A program made the translations under genes and the position numbers. The notes beneath the pieces are model-generated. The model was not told where the DNA came from, searched no databases, and saw only the letters and a list, made by a program, of their open reading frames with translations. Source: a bacterium (GTDB lineage Bacteria > Elusimicrobiota > Elusimicrobia > Elusimicrobiales > UBA9959). Taken from it: a stretch of 7,369 bases of DNA. Below are positions 1 through 5,863 of the stretch, piece after piece; position 1 is the first letter of the stretch, and each line of letters begins with the position of its first letter. The stretch lies in the NCBI GenBank assembly GCA_021812825.1, contig JAKAMO010000111.1, positions 1-7,369 of the forward strand, in the 5' to 3' direction.

Positions 1-323
1 GCGTTGGTCAGGTTGCCGTTATGCGCCACGGCCACCAGGCCGAGCGAGGACTTGAGCACCAGCGGCTGGGCGTTAGTTATATGGCTGGAGCCCGCGGTGG
101 AATAGCGTATATGCCCTATGGCGCTCGTTCCCTCCAGCCTCTGCAGGGCCTCGTTGTTGAAGACCTCGTTGACCAGGCCCATCCCCGTATGCTGCATCAG
201 GCTGCCGCCGGCGTCGGTGACGATGCCGGCCGACTCCTGGCCCCTGTGCTGCAGAGTGAAGAGCCCGACGTAGGCCAGCCTGGAGGCGTCCCTGGTACCG
301 GTAATGCCGAATATTCCGCACAT
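1..323 (-). CDS. purF: Amidophosphoribosyltransferase PurF, N-terminal part (cut by left window edge)
   Basis: PurF makes 5-phosphoribosylamine from PRPP and glutamine, the committed first step of de novo purine synthesis, in the cytoplasm. Only the first 107 residues are in the window, all within the class II (Ntn-type) glutaminase domain. The protein starts MCGIFGITG, so Cys2 becomes the N-terminal nucleophile once Met is removed. There is no propeptide like the one on Bacillus-type PurF. Family motifs follow: QHRGQESAGI (about 25-34), GHIRYST (about 70-76) and AHNGNLTN at the cut end. The ATG lies 3 nt after the purQ stop, and a GAGG Shine-Dalgarno sits just before that stop, 6 nt from the PurF ATG, so translation is probably coupled. 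The phosphoribosyltransferase domain and any Fe-S ligands lie outside the window. Identification is firm; completeness cannot be judged. Confidence 0.96.
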   Translation of the reverse strand, partial: MCGIFGITGTRDASRLAYVGLFTLQHRGQESAGIVTDAGGSLMQHTGMGLVNEVFNNEALQRLEGTSAIGHIRYSTAGSSHITNAQPLVLKSSLGLVAVAHNGNLTN

Positions 324-326
324 GTT

Positions 327-1070
327 CTACCTCACGTAGTCTACCGCGTTCTTGAAGAAATGGAACCCGGCCGCCTCCGCTTCCCGCGCCGCGGCCGGCC
401 TGTCGGGGCTCTGCCAGGAGAAGAAGTTTCGCTCGGGATGGGGCATCAGGCCGAAGCAGGTACCCGACGGCGTGGCAATTCCCGCAATGTCGAGCATGGA
501 GCCGTTCGGGTTCTCCGAGTAGGTCAGCGCGTGCAGGTTGCCGGACGTGATGCGCGCGAGCTCCGCCTTGTCCTCGACTATGAACTTGCCCTCGCCGTGC
601 GCCATAGGCAGCTCTATCTCGTCGGGCAGGCCCCGGGTGAAGATGCACGGGCTCTTTCGGTTCACCTTAAGCTTCACCCACTTCGCGAGGAAGTGGCCGC
701 AGTCGTTGGTGTAAAGCGTGGAGACCTGGGCGTTGCGCGGGTTCTCCGGCAGGAAGCCCGTCTTCACCAGTATCTGGAAGCCGTTGCAGATGCCGATGAC
801 GGGACGGCCGCCGCGGATGAACTTCCCGAAATCCCCGGAAAGCTTGGACATCTTAACCGCGTAGATCTTCCCCGCCGAGATGTCGTCCCCGTAGGAGAAG
901 CCGCCGGGAAAGGCCATCAGGTCGTAGTCGAGCACCTTCTTCTCTCCGGAAAGCAGCTGGTTGATATGGACCAGCTCCGGGTCCGCCCCGACGTAGCGGA
1001 ACGAGGAGGCGGTCTCTATGTCGCAGTTGGTAGCCGTGCCGCGCAGGATTATAGCCCTGGGTCTCTTCAT
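327..1070 (-). CDS. purQ: FGAM synthase glutaminase subunit PurQ
   Basis: PurQ is the class I glutamine amidotransferase subunit of formylglycinamidine ribonucleotide (FGAM) synthase. It supplies ammonia to PurL, with PurS as bridging subunit. The 247-residue protein has the triad layout of the family: nucleophile Cys95 in GICNGFQ, and His211 and Glu213 in MPHPERN near the C-terminus. The N-terminal FPGGFSYGDD motif (54-63) is typical of PurQ. At 247 residues it is slightly longer than short Bacillus-type PurQ (about 227). The ATG overlaps the purL stop as ATGA, and a GAGGGAG Shine-Dalgarno lies 5 nt upstream inside purL, so translation is likely coupled. All catalytic residues are present and nothing looks broken. 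Confidence 0.97.
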   Translation of the reverse strand: MKRPRAIILRGTATNCDIETASSFRYVGADPELVHINQLLSGEKKVLDYDLMAFPGGFSYGDDISAGKIYAVKMSKLSGDFGKFIRGGRPVIGICNGFQILVKTGFLPENPRNAQVSTLYTNDCGHFLAKWVKLKVNRKSPCIFTRGLPDEIELPMAHGEGKFIVEDKAELARITSGNLHALTYSENPNGSMLDIAGIATPSGTCFGLMPHPERNFFSWQSPDRPAAAREAEAAGFHFFKNAVDYVR

Positions 1071-3451
1071 ATCAGCTCCCTCTTCCAGCAGGCCTTGAGC
1101 GCCACTATATCCTCTCTGAAAAGCTCCGCTCCGCCATCTCCGGCGGCAAGCATCCCCTCTTCCGTCACCTGCCCTATCTCCGCGGCGGGCTGGCCTTTCA
1201 TCAGCCGGAGGAACTCGGCCTCCCGGTCCTTCACGACCTCCAGCACCAGCCTGGCCGGGCTCTCCCCGAAAAGGAGCTCCAGGGCCGTAAGGCCCTTTTC
1301 GCGCGGGGCGGCGGAGAGGTCTATCTCCGCTCCGAAGCCGCCGGAGAAGGCCATCTCGGCCAGCGTTACGCCGAGGCCGCCCTGAGACACGTCGTGCGCC
1401 GCGGCCACGCAGCCGGCCTTTATCGCCCGGAGCAGCGCGGCGTAAAGCTTCACGGCGGCCTTCATGTCCAGCTTCGGCACGGCATTGTTGCCGGCGGCCG
1501 CGGTCTCGGCGTAGACCGACCCGCCCATGCCCTTCAGCGCCGAGCCGGCGATGTAGACCGGGTTGCCGGGCTCCTTGAAGTTGATGGTAAGTATGTCCCT
1601 GACGTCGTCTACCGGCGCCGTGGCCGAGACCAGCAGCGAGATCGGTATCTGGTACTCCCTGCCGTCGGCGCCGGTGGACTGGTTATAGAAGCTGTCCTTG
1701 CCCGAGATGAACGGCGCGCCATAGGCTATGGCCGCGTCGCGGCAGCCTTCGGCCGCCAGCACGAGGTCGCCCATCACGCGCGGGTCGCGCGGGCTGGCCG
1801 CGCAGAAGTTGTCCATGATGGCCGTGCGGGAGATCTCCGCGCCTGCGCAGAGCAGGTTGCGCACGGCCTCGTCGATGGAATGCAGCGCCATCTGGTAGGG
1901 GTCTATCCTGCCTACCGCGGGGCTGAAGCCGTGGCTGACGGCGAAGCCGCAGAAGTCGCGCTGGTCCAGGGTGGCCGCCTGGGGCCAGATCACCGCGGCG
2001 TCGCCGGGACCGTCGCCGTAGCGGCCCTGCAGCGGCTTGCCCACCGTGCCGCCCTGCACCTCGTGGTCGTACTGCGTTATGACGGAATGCCTGGAGCAGA
2101 CGTTGGGGTGGGCCAGCAGGTCCTTAAGGACCGCTCCCCAGGGCTGCCGCGGGGATACCGGCGGTTTCGAGCTCACCTTCACGGGCCGCCGCACGGCCGG
2201 CTTCTCGAAATTAGGCACCCCGCCGTGCAGGAAGGCCATCGGCAGGTCCACCACCCGCTCCCCGCCGTGCGTGACCAGCAGCCGCCCGTCCCCGGGGAAC
2301 TCGCCCAGCACGCAGTATTCGCAGTTCTCGGAATCGAGTATGGCCGCCAGCTTCTTCAGGTTCCTCTTCGGTACGGAAAGGATCATCCTCTCCTGCGACT
2401 CGGAGACCCATATCTCCCAGGGCTCTATGCGCGTGTCCTTCAGCAGGGCCTTTTCCAGCCTTACCCTCGCGCCGGTCTCGGAGCCCAGCTCGCCGATGGC
2501 GGAGGAGAAGCCCCCGGCGCCGCAGTCGGTGACGGCGTTATAAAGGCCGAGGTCGCGTGCCCGCATCAGCACGTCGAGCGCCTTCTTCTCGTTCACCGCG
2601 TGTCCTATCTGCACCGCCGAGGAGGAGGTCTCCTCCTCGATGTTCGCGGAGGAGAAGGTAGCGCCGTGAATGCCGTCGCGGCCGGTGCGCCCGCCTATGC
2701 AGACTATCAGGTCGCCAGGCACCACGCGCTTATGTATCTTGTCGACAGGGATCAGCCCGGCGCAACCCACGTAGACCAGAGGGTTCAGCAGGTACCCGTC
2801 GTCGAAGTAGAGGCCGCCTGCGGCCGTAGGGATGCCGATGCGGTTGCCGTAATCGCGCACGCCTTCCACCACCCCGCGCATCACGCGCTCTGCGGAGAGG
2901 GCATGCTTCGGGAGCTTCTTATCGCTGTCGAGCCTGCCGAAGCAGAAAGTGTCCGTGTTCAGCACCGGCTTGGCCCCGAGGCCCACGCCGAGTATGTCGC
3001 GTATCACGCCGCCCACGCCGGTCTCGGCGCCGCCGTAGGGTTCCACCGCGCACGGGTGGTTGTGGGTCTCCGCCTTGAAGGCCAGGCCCCATTTGCCGCT
3101 CTTGCCGAACTCCACTATGCCGGCGTTGTCGGTGAAGACGGAAAGGCACCATTTCCTGTTCAGTGTCTTCGTGGCCTTTACGATGGTCTCCTTGAACAGG
3201 TTGCGGTACTTCCGCACCTTCTTCCCGTCGCGGAAAGCTACGGGGCCCGAGAAGGTCTTGTGCTTGCAGTGCTCGGACCAGGTCTGGGCTATGGTCTCCA
3301 GCTCGCCGCGGGTGGGCTGGCGCCCCATCTGCCTGAACTGGCTCTGCGCCTCGGCCAGCTCCATGCCGTTGAGGGACCAGCCGGCGGCCTTGTCCATCGC
3401 CGCCAGCTCACCGGCCTTGAGGGAATTGAAACAGGAAAGCTTGTCGTTCAT
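1067..3451 (-). CDS. purL: FGAM synthase synthetase subunit PurL
   Basis: PurL is the ATP-dependent synthetase subunit that converts FGAR plus ammonia to FGAM (fourth step). The protein is 794 residues. An N-terminal linker helix region (about 1-65) ends in the signature TWSEHCKHK (57-65), followed by two AIRS-type ATP-binding halves. Visible motifs are KAETHNHP (126-133), GGAETGVGGVIRD (140-152), GGRTGRDGIHGATFSSA (253-269), DCGAGGFSSAIGELG (309-323), WVSESQERM (348-356), SGKDSFYN (583-590) and AAHDVSQGGLG (684-694). It lacks the PurS-like N-terminal domain and the C-terminal glutaminase domain of the ~1300-residue enterobacterial enzyme; separate neighbouring genes (purS and purQ) encode these. 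It is longer than Bacillus-type small PurL (about 740). The start ATG overlaps the upstream purS stop by 4 bp with only a weak GAAG upstream, which suggests coupled reinitiation. Confidence 0.97.
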   Translation of the reverse strand: MNDKLSCFNSLKAGELAAMDKAAGWSLNGMELAEAQSQFRQMGRQPTRGELETIAQTWSEHCKHKTFSGPVAFRDGKKVRKYRNLFKETIVKATKTLNRKWCLSVFTDNAGIVEFGKSGKWGLAFKAETHNHPCAVEPYGGAETGVGGVIRDILGVGLGAKPVLNTDTFCFGRLDSDKKLPKHALSAERVMRGVVEGVRDYGNRIGIPTAAGGLYFDDGYLLNPLVYVGCAGLIPVDKIHKRVVPGDLIVCIGGRTGRDGIHGATFSSANIEEETSSSAVQIGHAVNEKKALDVLMRARDLGLYNAVTDCGAGGFSSAIGELGSETGARVRLEKALLKDTRIEPWEIWVSESQERMILSVPKRNLKKLAAILDSENCEYCVLGEFPGDGRLLVTHGGERVVDLPMAFLHGGVPNFEKPAVRRPVKVSSKPPVSPRQPWGAVLKDLLAHPNVCSRHSVITQYDHEVQGGTVGKPLQGRYGDGPGDAAVIWPQAATLDQRDFCGFAVSHGFSPAVGRIDPYQMALHSIDEAVRNLLCAGAEISRTAIMDNFCAASPRDPRVMGDLVLAAEGCRDAAIAYGAPFISGKDSFYNQSTGADGREYQIPISLLVSATAPVDDVRDILTINFKEPGNPVYIAGSALKGMGGSVYAETAAAGNNAVPKLDMKAAVKLYAALLRAIKAGCVAAAHDVSQGGLGVTLAEMAFSGGFGAEIDLSAAPREKGLTALELLFGESPARLVLEVVKDREAEFLRLMKGQPAAEIGQVTEEGMLAAGDGGAELFREDIVALKACWKRELI

Positions 3452-3894
3452 ATCTTCTGTATCCCGAACCTGTTGACCGTCTCGTTCACCAGGGGCCCGG
3501 CCACGGCGCGCCGCAGCGCCTTCTCCGAGGGGCAGTCGACGTAATAGGCATGGCCGAAGCGGACGGCGGACGGCTCTTTGCCGAGCACGTCGGCTACCGC
3601 CCCCTTCACGCTCTCCCCCACCACGTCGGTGACGGAATCCTTCAGCCAGACCTCTACGCGCCAGCCCTTCAGGCCGGGGCGCGGGCGCGAGAGCGAGTAG
3701 GTCTCGGTTATCCTGTCCGTCAGCAACTCGGAGCCCAGCTTGTCGAACTCGGCCCGGCTGAAAGCCGCGTCCACCCGGTACAGGCGCGCCAGACGCGCCG
3801 CACGGACCTTCAGGCCGGCATGCGCCATGCGCCCGATGAAGCCGCTCTCTTCGTTTTCCGCGTACTTCACTTTGGTGGTTATCTCGATTATCAT
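3448..3894 (-). CDS. purS: PurS-like FGAM synthase subunit, tandem double domain
   Basis: This 148-residue protein is probably the PurS component of FGAM synthase, the small bridging subunit between PurL and PurQ. Ordinary PurS is about 80-85 residues; this protein looks like two PurS units in a row. The second unit (about 78-146) is the clearer, with WRVEVWLKDSV, the GESVKGAVADVLG helix and VNETVNRFGI. The first unit (about 1-69) aligns with it: YRVD at 39-42 matches YYVD at 117-120, and LLTDRITETYSL at 57-68 matches PLVNETVNRFGI at 134-145. The N-terminal domain of large PurL is known to resemble a PurS dimer, so this may be that domain as a free protein. An AGGTG Shine-Dalgarno (plus-strand 3901-3905) sits 6 nt before the ATG. 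The stop overlaps the purL start. The family call rests on half-2 similarity plus context; half 1 is divergent. Confidence 0.88.
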   Translation of the reverse strand: MIIEITTKVKYAENEESGFIGRMAHAGLKVRAARLARLYRVDAAFSRAEFDKLGSELLTDRITETYSLSRPRPGLKGWRVEVWLKDSVTDVVGESVKGAVADVLGKEPSAVRFGHAYYVDCPSEKALRRAVAGPLVNETVNRFGIQKI

Positions 3895-4190
3895 TTATTT
3901 CACCTGCTATCAGGCTTCTTCTTTTCCATTGAGCATGAATAGTGGAGGGGTGGCAAGGGTATGGGCTCGGAGGGCCGTCACGGAGGAAGGAGCTTGCGTA
4001 AGCACGACGAGGGGATGGAGCGCAGCGACAGTTCCCCGTGATGAGTTATGCACGGTGGCCGCCTGAAGAGCATAGCTCCTGATGCGGCACGGGCATAGCC
4101 CAGTGCGCGACCGCGTGCCCGACGGGGCCATACCCTTGCCAGGCCCCCAACTTCGCATCCTGCGCTCTCATTTTCAATCTCATCATGCGA
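3895..4190. other. Gap between purC and purS with nested inverted repeats, no credible gene
   Basis: This is the only long non-coding stretch inside the pur cluster. On its purC side is the purC terminator; on its purS side is the purS ribosome site. Between them lie two nested inverted repeats and several small hairpins. The only open frames are an 82-codon minus frame (3910-4158) and plus-strand frames, all of low complexity and without recognisable motifs, so I call no gene. A purSLQF promoter would be expected here. The best minus-strand candidate is TTGCCA (plus 3950-3955 region, inside an inverted-repeat arm) followed 17 nt later by CTCAAT, which is too weak to annotate. Confidence 0.7.
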
Positions 4191-4204
4191 TAAAAGAAGA
4201 AGCC
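3913..4204. repeat. Element bounded by a 13-bp inverted repeat, with an inner 14-bp inverted repeat
   Basis: GGCTTCTTCTTTT at 3913-3925 is the exact reverse complement of 4192-4204. Inside it, TGGCAAGGGTATGG at 3951-3964 is the exact reverse complement of 4128-4141. This inner stem can be extended outwards by pairing GGGG (3947-3950) with the C-run at 4144-4148 past a 2-nt bulge, and partly inwards. The enclosed ~160 nt holds short hairpins: GGGC-ATA-GCCC (4091-4101), GAGC-ATA-GCTC (4068-4078), GCTT-GCGT-AAGC (3993-4004), and GTCACGG (3977-3983) with CCGTGAT (4036-4042). The pairing is direct observation. Whether this is a MITE-like element or a structured RNA is not decided by the sequence. 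No target-site duplication is obvious next to the outer arms. Confidence 0.65.
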
Positions 4205-4224
4205 GGGTGGCAGTTCACCCGGCT
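4190..4224 (-). terminator. Intrinsic terminator after purC
   Basis: On the minus strand a perfect 9-bp stem, AGCCGGGTG (plus 4216-4224) with CACCCGGCT (plus 4201-4209) and a 6-nt loop, is followed by the T-rich tract TCTTCTTTTA (plus 4191-4200). The purC TGA (4215-4217) falls at the loop and stem edge, so the hairpin starts within the coding end. The T-rich tail also forms the right arm of the 13-bp inverted repeat bounding the intergenic element. Confidence 0.85.
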
Positions 4225-5087
4225 CCGGTCAGTTTCTTCAGGGCCTCCTCGTACTTTTCGAGGGTGCCCCTCACCACTTCGGCCGGCAGCAGCGGCGGAG
4301 AGGACTTCTTGTCCCAGCCGCTGCCCTCCAGCCAGTTCCGCACGTACTGTTTGTCGTAGCTGTCGGGGCTGGTCCCGACCCTGTACTTCGCCGCGTCCCA
4401 GAAGCGGGAGGAATCGGGAGTCAGCGCCTCGTCGATCAGGATAAGCTCGCCGTCCAGCTGGCCGAACTCGAACTTGGTGTCCGCCAGCAGTATGCCGCGC
4501 TTCCCGGCGTGCTCCGTCGCGAACTTGTAGAGGGCGATGCTCTTCTCCCTTATGGTCTCCGCGAGGCCGGGCGACAGGGCGGCGGCCATCGTTTCGAAAG
4601 TTACGCTCTCGTCGTGCCCCTGGTCGGCCTTGGTGGTAGGGGTGAATATCGGCTCAGGCAGCTTCTCGGCCTCTTTCAGGCCGGCCGGCAGCTTTATGCC
4701 GCAGACGCTGCCCTGCTTCCGGTACTCTTTCCAGCCGGAGCCCGTTATATATCCCCGCACCACGCATTCGAAGTCCACGCGCTTGGTGCGGTGCACCAGC
4801 ATGGCCCGGCCGCGCATGTACTCCCAGTCGAAGCCTTCCGGGGCGGTCACCCGCTTCCGTATCTCGTCTATATCAGTGGAAACTATATGGTTCTTTATTA
4901 TCCCGGACGTCCGGGAGAACCAGAACTCGCTTATCCTGTTGAGGAGGGCGCCCTTGCCCGGGATTGGAGTGGGGAGTATGAAATCGAACGCCGATATTCT
5001 GTCCGAAGAGACTATCAGAAGATACTTCTCCCCCGCAGCGTAGAGGTCCCTGACTTTACCCTTATGTATCAACTTCAGCTCGGACAT
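4215..5087 (-). CDS. purC: SAICAR synthetase PurC
   Basis: PurC joins aspartate to CAIR using ATP to give SAICAR, in the cytoplasm. I start it at the ATG at 5087 (290 residues). A strong AAGGAG lies 6 nt before this codon, whereas it abuts an ATG at 5093 with no spacer, which would add two residues. Motifs, numbered from 5087: KGKVRDLY (9-16, glycine-rich ATP-binding start), LPTPIPGKG (38-46), ECVVRGYITGSGWKEY (107-122), LADTKFEFG (201-209) and DEALTPDSSRFW (219-230). The last two are strong family signatures. At about 290 residues it resembles the longer PurC form (yeast Ade1-like) rather than the ~237-residue E. coli form. It sits 55 nt after purE and is probably cotranscribed with it. An intrinsic terminator follows immediately. 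Confidence 0.96.
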   Translation of the reverse strand: MSELKLIHKGKVRDLYAAGEKYLLIVSSDRISAFDFILPTPIPGKGALLNRISEFWFSRTSGIIKNHIVSTDIDEIRKRVTAPEGFDWEYMRGRAMLVHRTKRVDFECVVRGYITGSGWKEYRKQGSVCGIKLPAGLKEAEKLPEPIFTPTTKADQGHDESVTFETMAAALSPGLAETIREKSIALYKFATEHAGKRGILLADTKFEFGQLDGELILIDEALTPDSSRFWDAAKYRVGTSPDSYDKQYVRNWLEGSGWDKKSSPPLLPAEVVRGTLEKYEEALKKLTGAG

Positions 5088-5093
5088 GCTCAT

Positions 5094-5099
5094 CTCCTT
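5094..5099 (-). promoter_or_regulatory. Ribosome binding site that decides the purC start
   Basis: The minus strand reads AAGGAG directly followed by ATGAGCATG. The first ATG (5093) touches the Shine-Dalgarno; the second (5087) has a 6-nt spacer, which is normal. This favours the second ATG. Confidence 0.75.
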
Positions 5100-5142
5100 C
5101 TTTAAATTAAGGTAGACTGCCGGTCAGCGCCGCGGCCGACTG

Positions 5143-5667
5143 CTATTTCTTCTTTTCGGTCTTTTCCAGGTATTTCCTATAGCCTATCTTCTCCAGCTCC
5201 GCGTTCTTGGCCAGCACGCCGGCCTTCATCATCTCCCTGTCCGCCTTGAACTCGGTCCGCAGGCGCTTCTCGGTGAGCGACAGCACCTGCACGGCCAGCA
5301 GGCCGGCGTTCTTGGCGTTGTTCACCCCCACCGTCGCCACCGGTATGCCGGGAGGCATCTGGACTATGGAGAGCAGCGCGTCCATGCCGGCCAGAGGAGT
5401 GGCGTTCACCGGCACGCCTATTACCGGCAGCGCCGTGGCCGCGGCCAGAACGCCGGGCAGGTGCGCGGCGGCGCCGGCTCCGGCGATGATGACGCCGAAG
5501 CCGTTGCTTTCAGCGTCGGCGGCGAACGAGAGGGCCGCCTCGGTGGTGCGGTGGGCGGACAGTATCTTTATCTCGAAGGGTACTTTGAACTGCTCGAGGA
5601 CTTTGGCGGCTGCCGACAGTACTCCCAGGTCTGAATCGCTTCCCATGATGATCGCTGCCTTCAGCAT
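5143..5667 (-). CDS. purE: N5-CAIR mutase PurE, class I type
   Basis: PurE moves the carboxyl group of N5-CAIR to give CAIR. The 174-residue protein shows GSDSD (9-13), SAHRT (37-41, with the catalytic-type His39), AGAGAAAHLPG (62-72), PVIGVPV (81-87) and QMPPGIPVATVGV (103-115). The A-HLPG motif and the length fit class I, which normally works with PurK; no purK is in this window. The start is the ATG at 5667: GAGGTG (plus 5671-5676) lies just upstream, with GAGG 5 nt from the ATG. A GTG at 5673 also opens the frame but overlaps that Shine-Dalgarno. The C-terminus ends in a lysine-rich tail (EKTEKKK), a minor extension. purE appears to be the first gene of the minus-strand run, followed by purC after 55 nt. 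Confidence 0.96.
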   Translation of the reverse strand: MLKAAIIMGSDSDLGVLSAAAKVLEQFKVPFEIKILSAHRTTEAALSFAADAESNGFGVIIAGAGAAAHLPGVLAAATALPVIGVPVNATPLAGMDALLSIVQMPPGIPVATVGVNNAKNAGLLAVQVLSLTEKRLRTEFKADREMMKAGVLAKNAELEKIGYRKYLEKTEKKK

Positions 5668-5670
5668 AAG

Positions 5671-5676
5671 CACCTC
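5671..5676 (-). promoter_or_regulatory. Ribosome binding site that decides the purE start
   Basis: The minus strand reads GAGGTGCTTATG. The GTG within it is an in-frame potential start at 5673 but is part of the Shine-Dalgarno. The ATG at 5667 has a workable spacer and gives the family-typical N-terminus MLKAAIIMGSDSD. Confidence 0.7.
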
Positions 5677-5691
5677 GCAACTGGAAAGTGG

Positions 5692-5701
5692 GTAGTACTA
5701 C
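5692..5701. promoter_or_regulatory. 10-bp perfect palindrome in purE leader, possible operator
   Basis: GTAGTACTAC is a perfect palindrome between the predicted purE -10 box and the purE ribosome site, where a repressor could bind. It shares the core TAGTAC with the imperfect palindrome next to the NO reductase -10 box (TAGTAC at 5830-5835). A regulatory role is inference; no known purine-repressor box is recognised. Confidence 0.35.
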
Positions 5702-5707
5702 GCAGAT

Positions 5708-5736
5708 ATTCTACGATTTTAAGTTCCACGGCACAA
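5708..5736 (-). promoter_or_regulatory. Candidate sigma-70-type promoter of purE
   Basis: On the minus strand TTGTGC (plus 5731-5736, 3 of 6 consensus) is followed after 17 nt by TAGAAT (plus 5708-5713, 5 of 6 consensus). This would start transcription about 35 nt before the purE ATG. The -10 is good and the -35 is weak. Confidence 0.5.
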
Positions 5737-5800
5737 ATCCTGGCATCCCCTCCCGTCGGTGCGGGCCATAACGGGGCGGCATCCTGTTTCCGACGCGCGC

Positions 5801-5830
5801 TTGACAGCCGCCGCGCTATTCTGGTATTCT
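5801..5830 (+). promoter_or_regulatory. Sigma-70-type promoter of the NO reductase gene
   Basis: A perfect TTGACA -35 (5801-5806) is followed after 18 nt by TATTCT (5825-5830, 4 of 6), with a TGG immediately before it that resembles an extended -10. The predicted start lies about 27 nt before the ATG, leaving a short leader. Confidence 0.65.
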
Positions 5831-5836
5831 AGTACC
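5823..5836. promoter_or_regulatory. Imperfect palindrome over the NO reductase -10 box, possible operator
   Basis: GGTATTCTAGTACC has 4-bp arms GGTA/TACC around TTCTAG (itself nearly self-complementary) and covers the -10 hexamer, a position suited to a repressor. An 8-bp perfect palindrome CTAATTAG follows at 5843-5850, just before the ribosome site. Neither matches the FNR/NNR, NsrR or NorR sites I know, so the regulator is unknown. Confidence 0.35.
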
Positions 5837-5863
5837 TGTTATCTAATTAGGAAGGAGAGGAAC

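Noticed and set aside
21..1385. Plus-strand open frame of 454 codons opposite purF, purQ and the purL end
   Set aside because: Antisense shadow crossing three well-supported genes, with no recognisable motif.
1394..3544. Very long plus-strand open frame (716 codons) opposite purL
   Set aside because: It lies antisense to a motif-complete purL, and its translation is rich in Arg, Ala, Gly, Val and His with no domain. This is the usual mirror frame of high-GC coding DNA.
3903..3925. Plus-strand terminator (CCTG-CTAT-CAGG followed by CTTCTTCTTTT)
   Set aside because: The stem is only 4 bp, and no plus-strand gene ends here.
3934..3955. Minus-strand promoter TTGCCA-N17-CTCAAT for purSLQF
   Set aside because: The -10 matches only 3 of 6 consensus positions, which is not enough to annotate.
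3946..4148. A known riboswitch (purine, PRPP/ppGpp ykkC-type, THF) before purS
   Set aside because: Only a short GGGGAACTG stretch loosely recalls ykkC; the other conserved blocks are absent.
3910..4158. 82-codon minus-strand open frame inside the inverted-repeat element
   Set aside because: No motif and no good ribosome site, and it spans the hairpins of the element. More likely a by-product of the repeat than a protein.
5114..5139. Hairpin between purE and purC as a terminator
   Set aside because: A GTCGGC/GCTGAC stem of about 6 bp including a wobble is present, but no T-run follows, so it is unlikely to end transcription.
5668..5673. GTG at 5673 as the purE start
   Set aside because: The GTG is part of the GAGGTG Shine-Dalgarno, and the ATG at 5667 has proper spacing and the usual family N-terminus.
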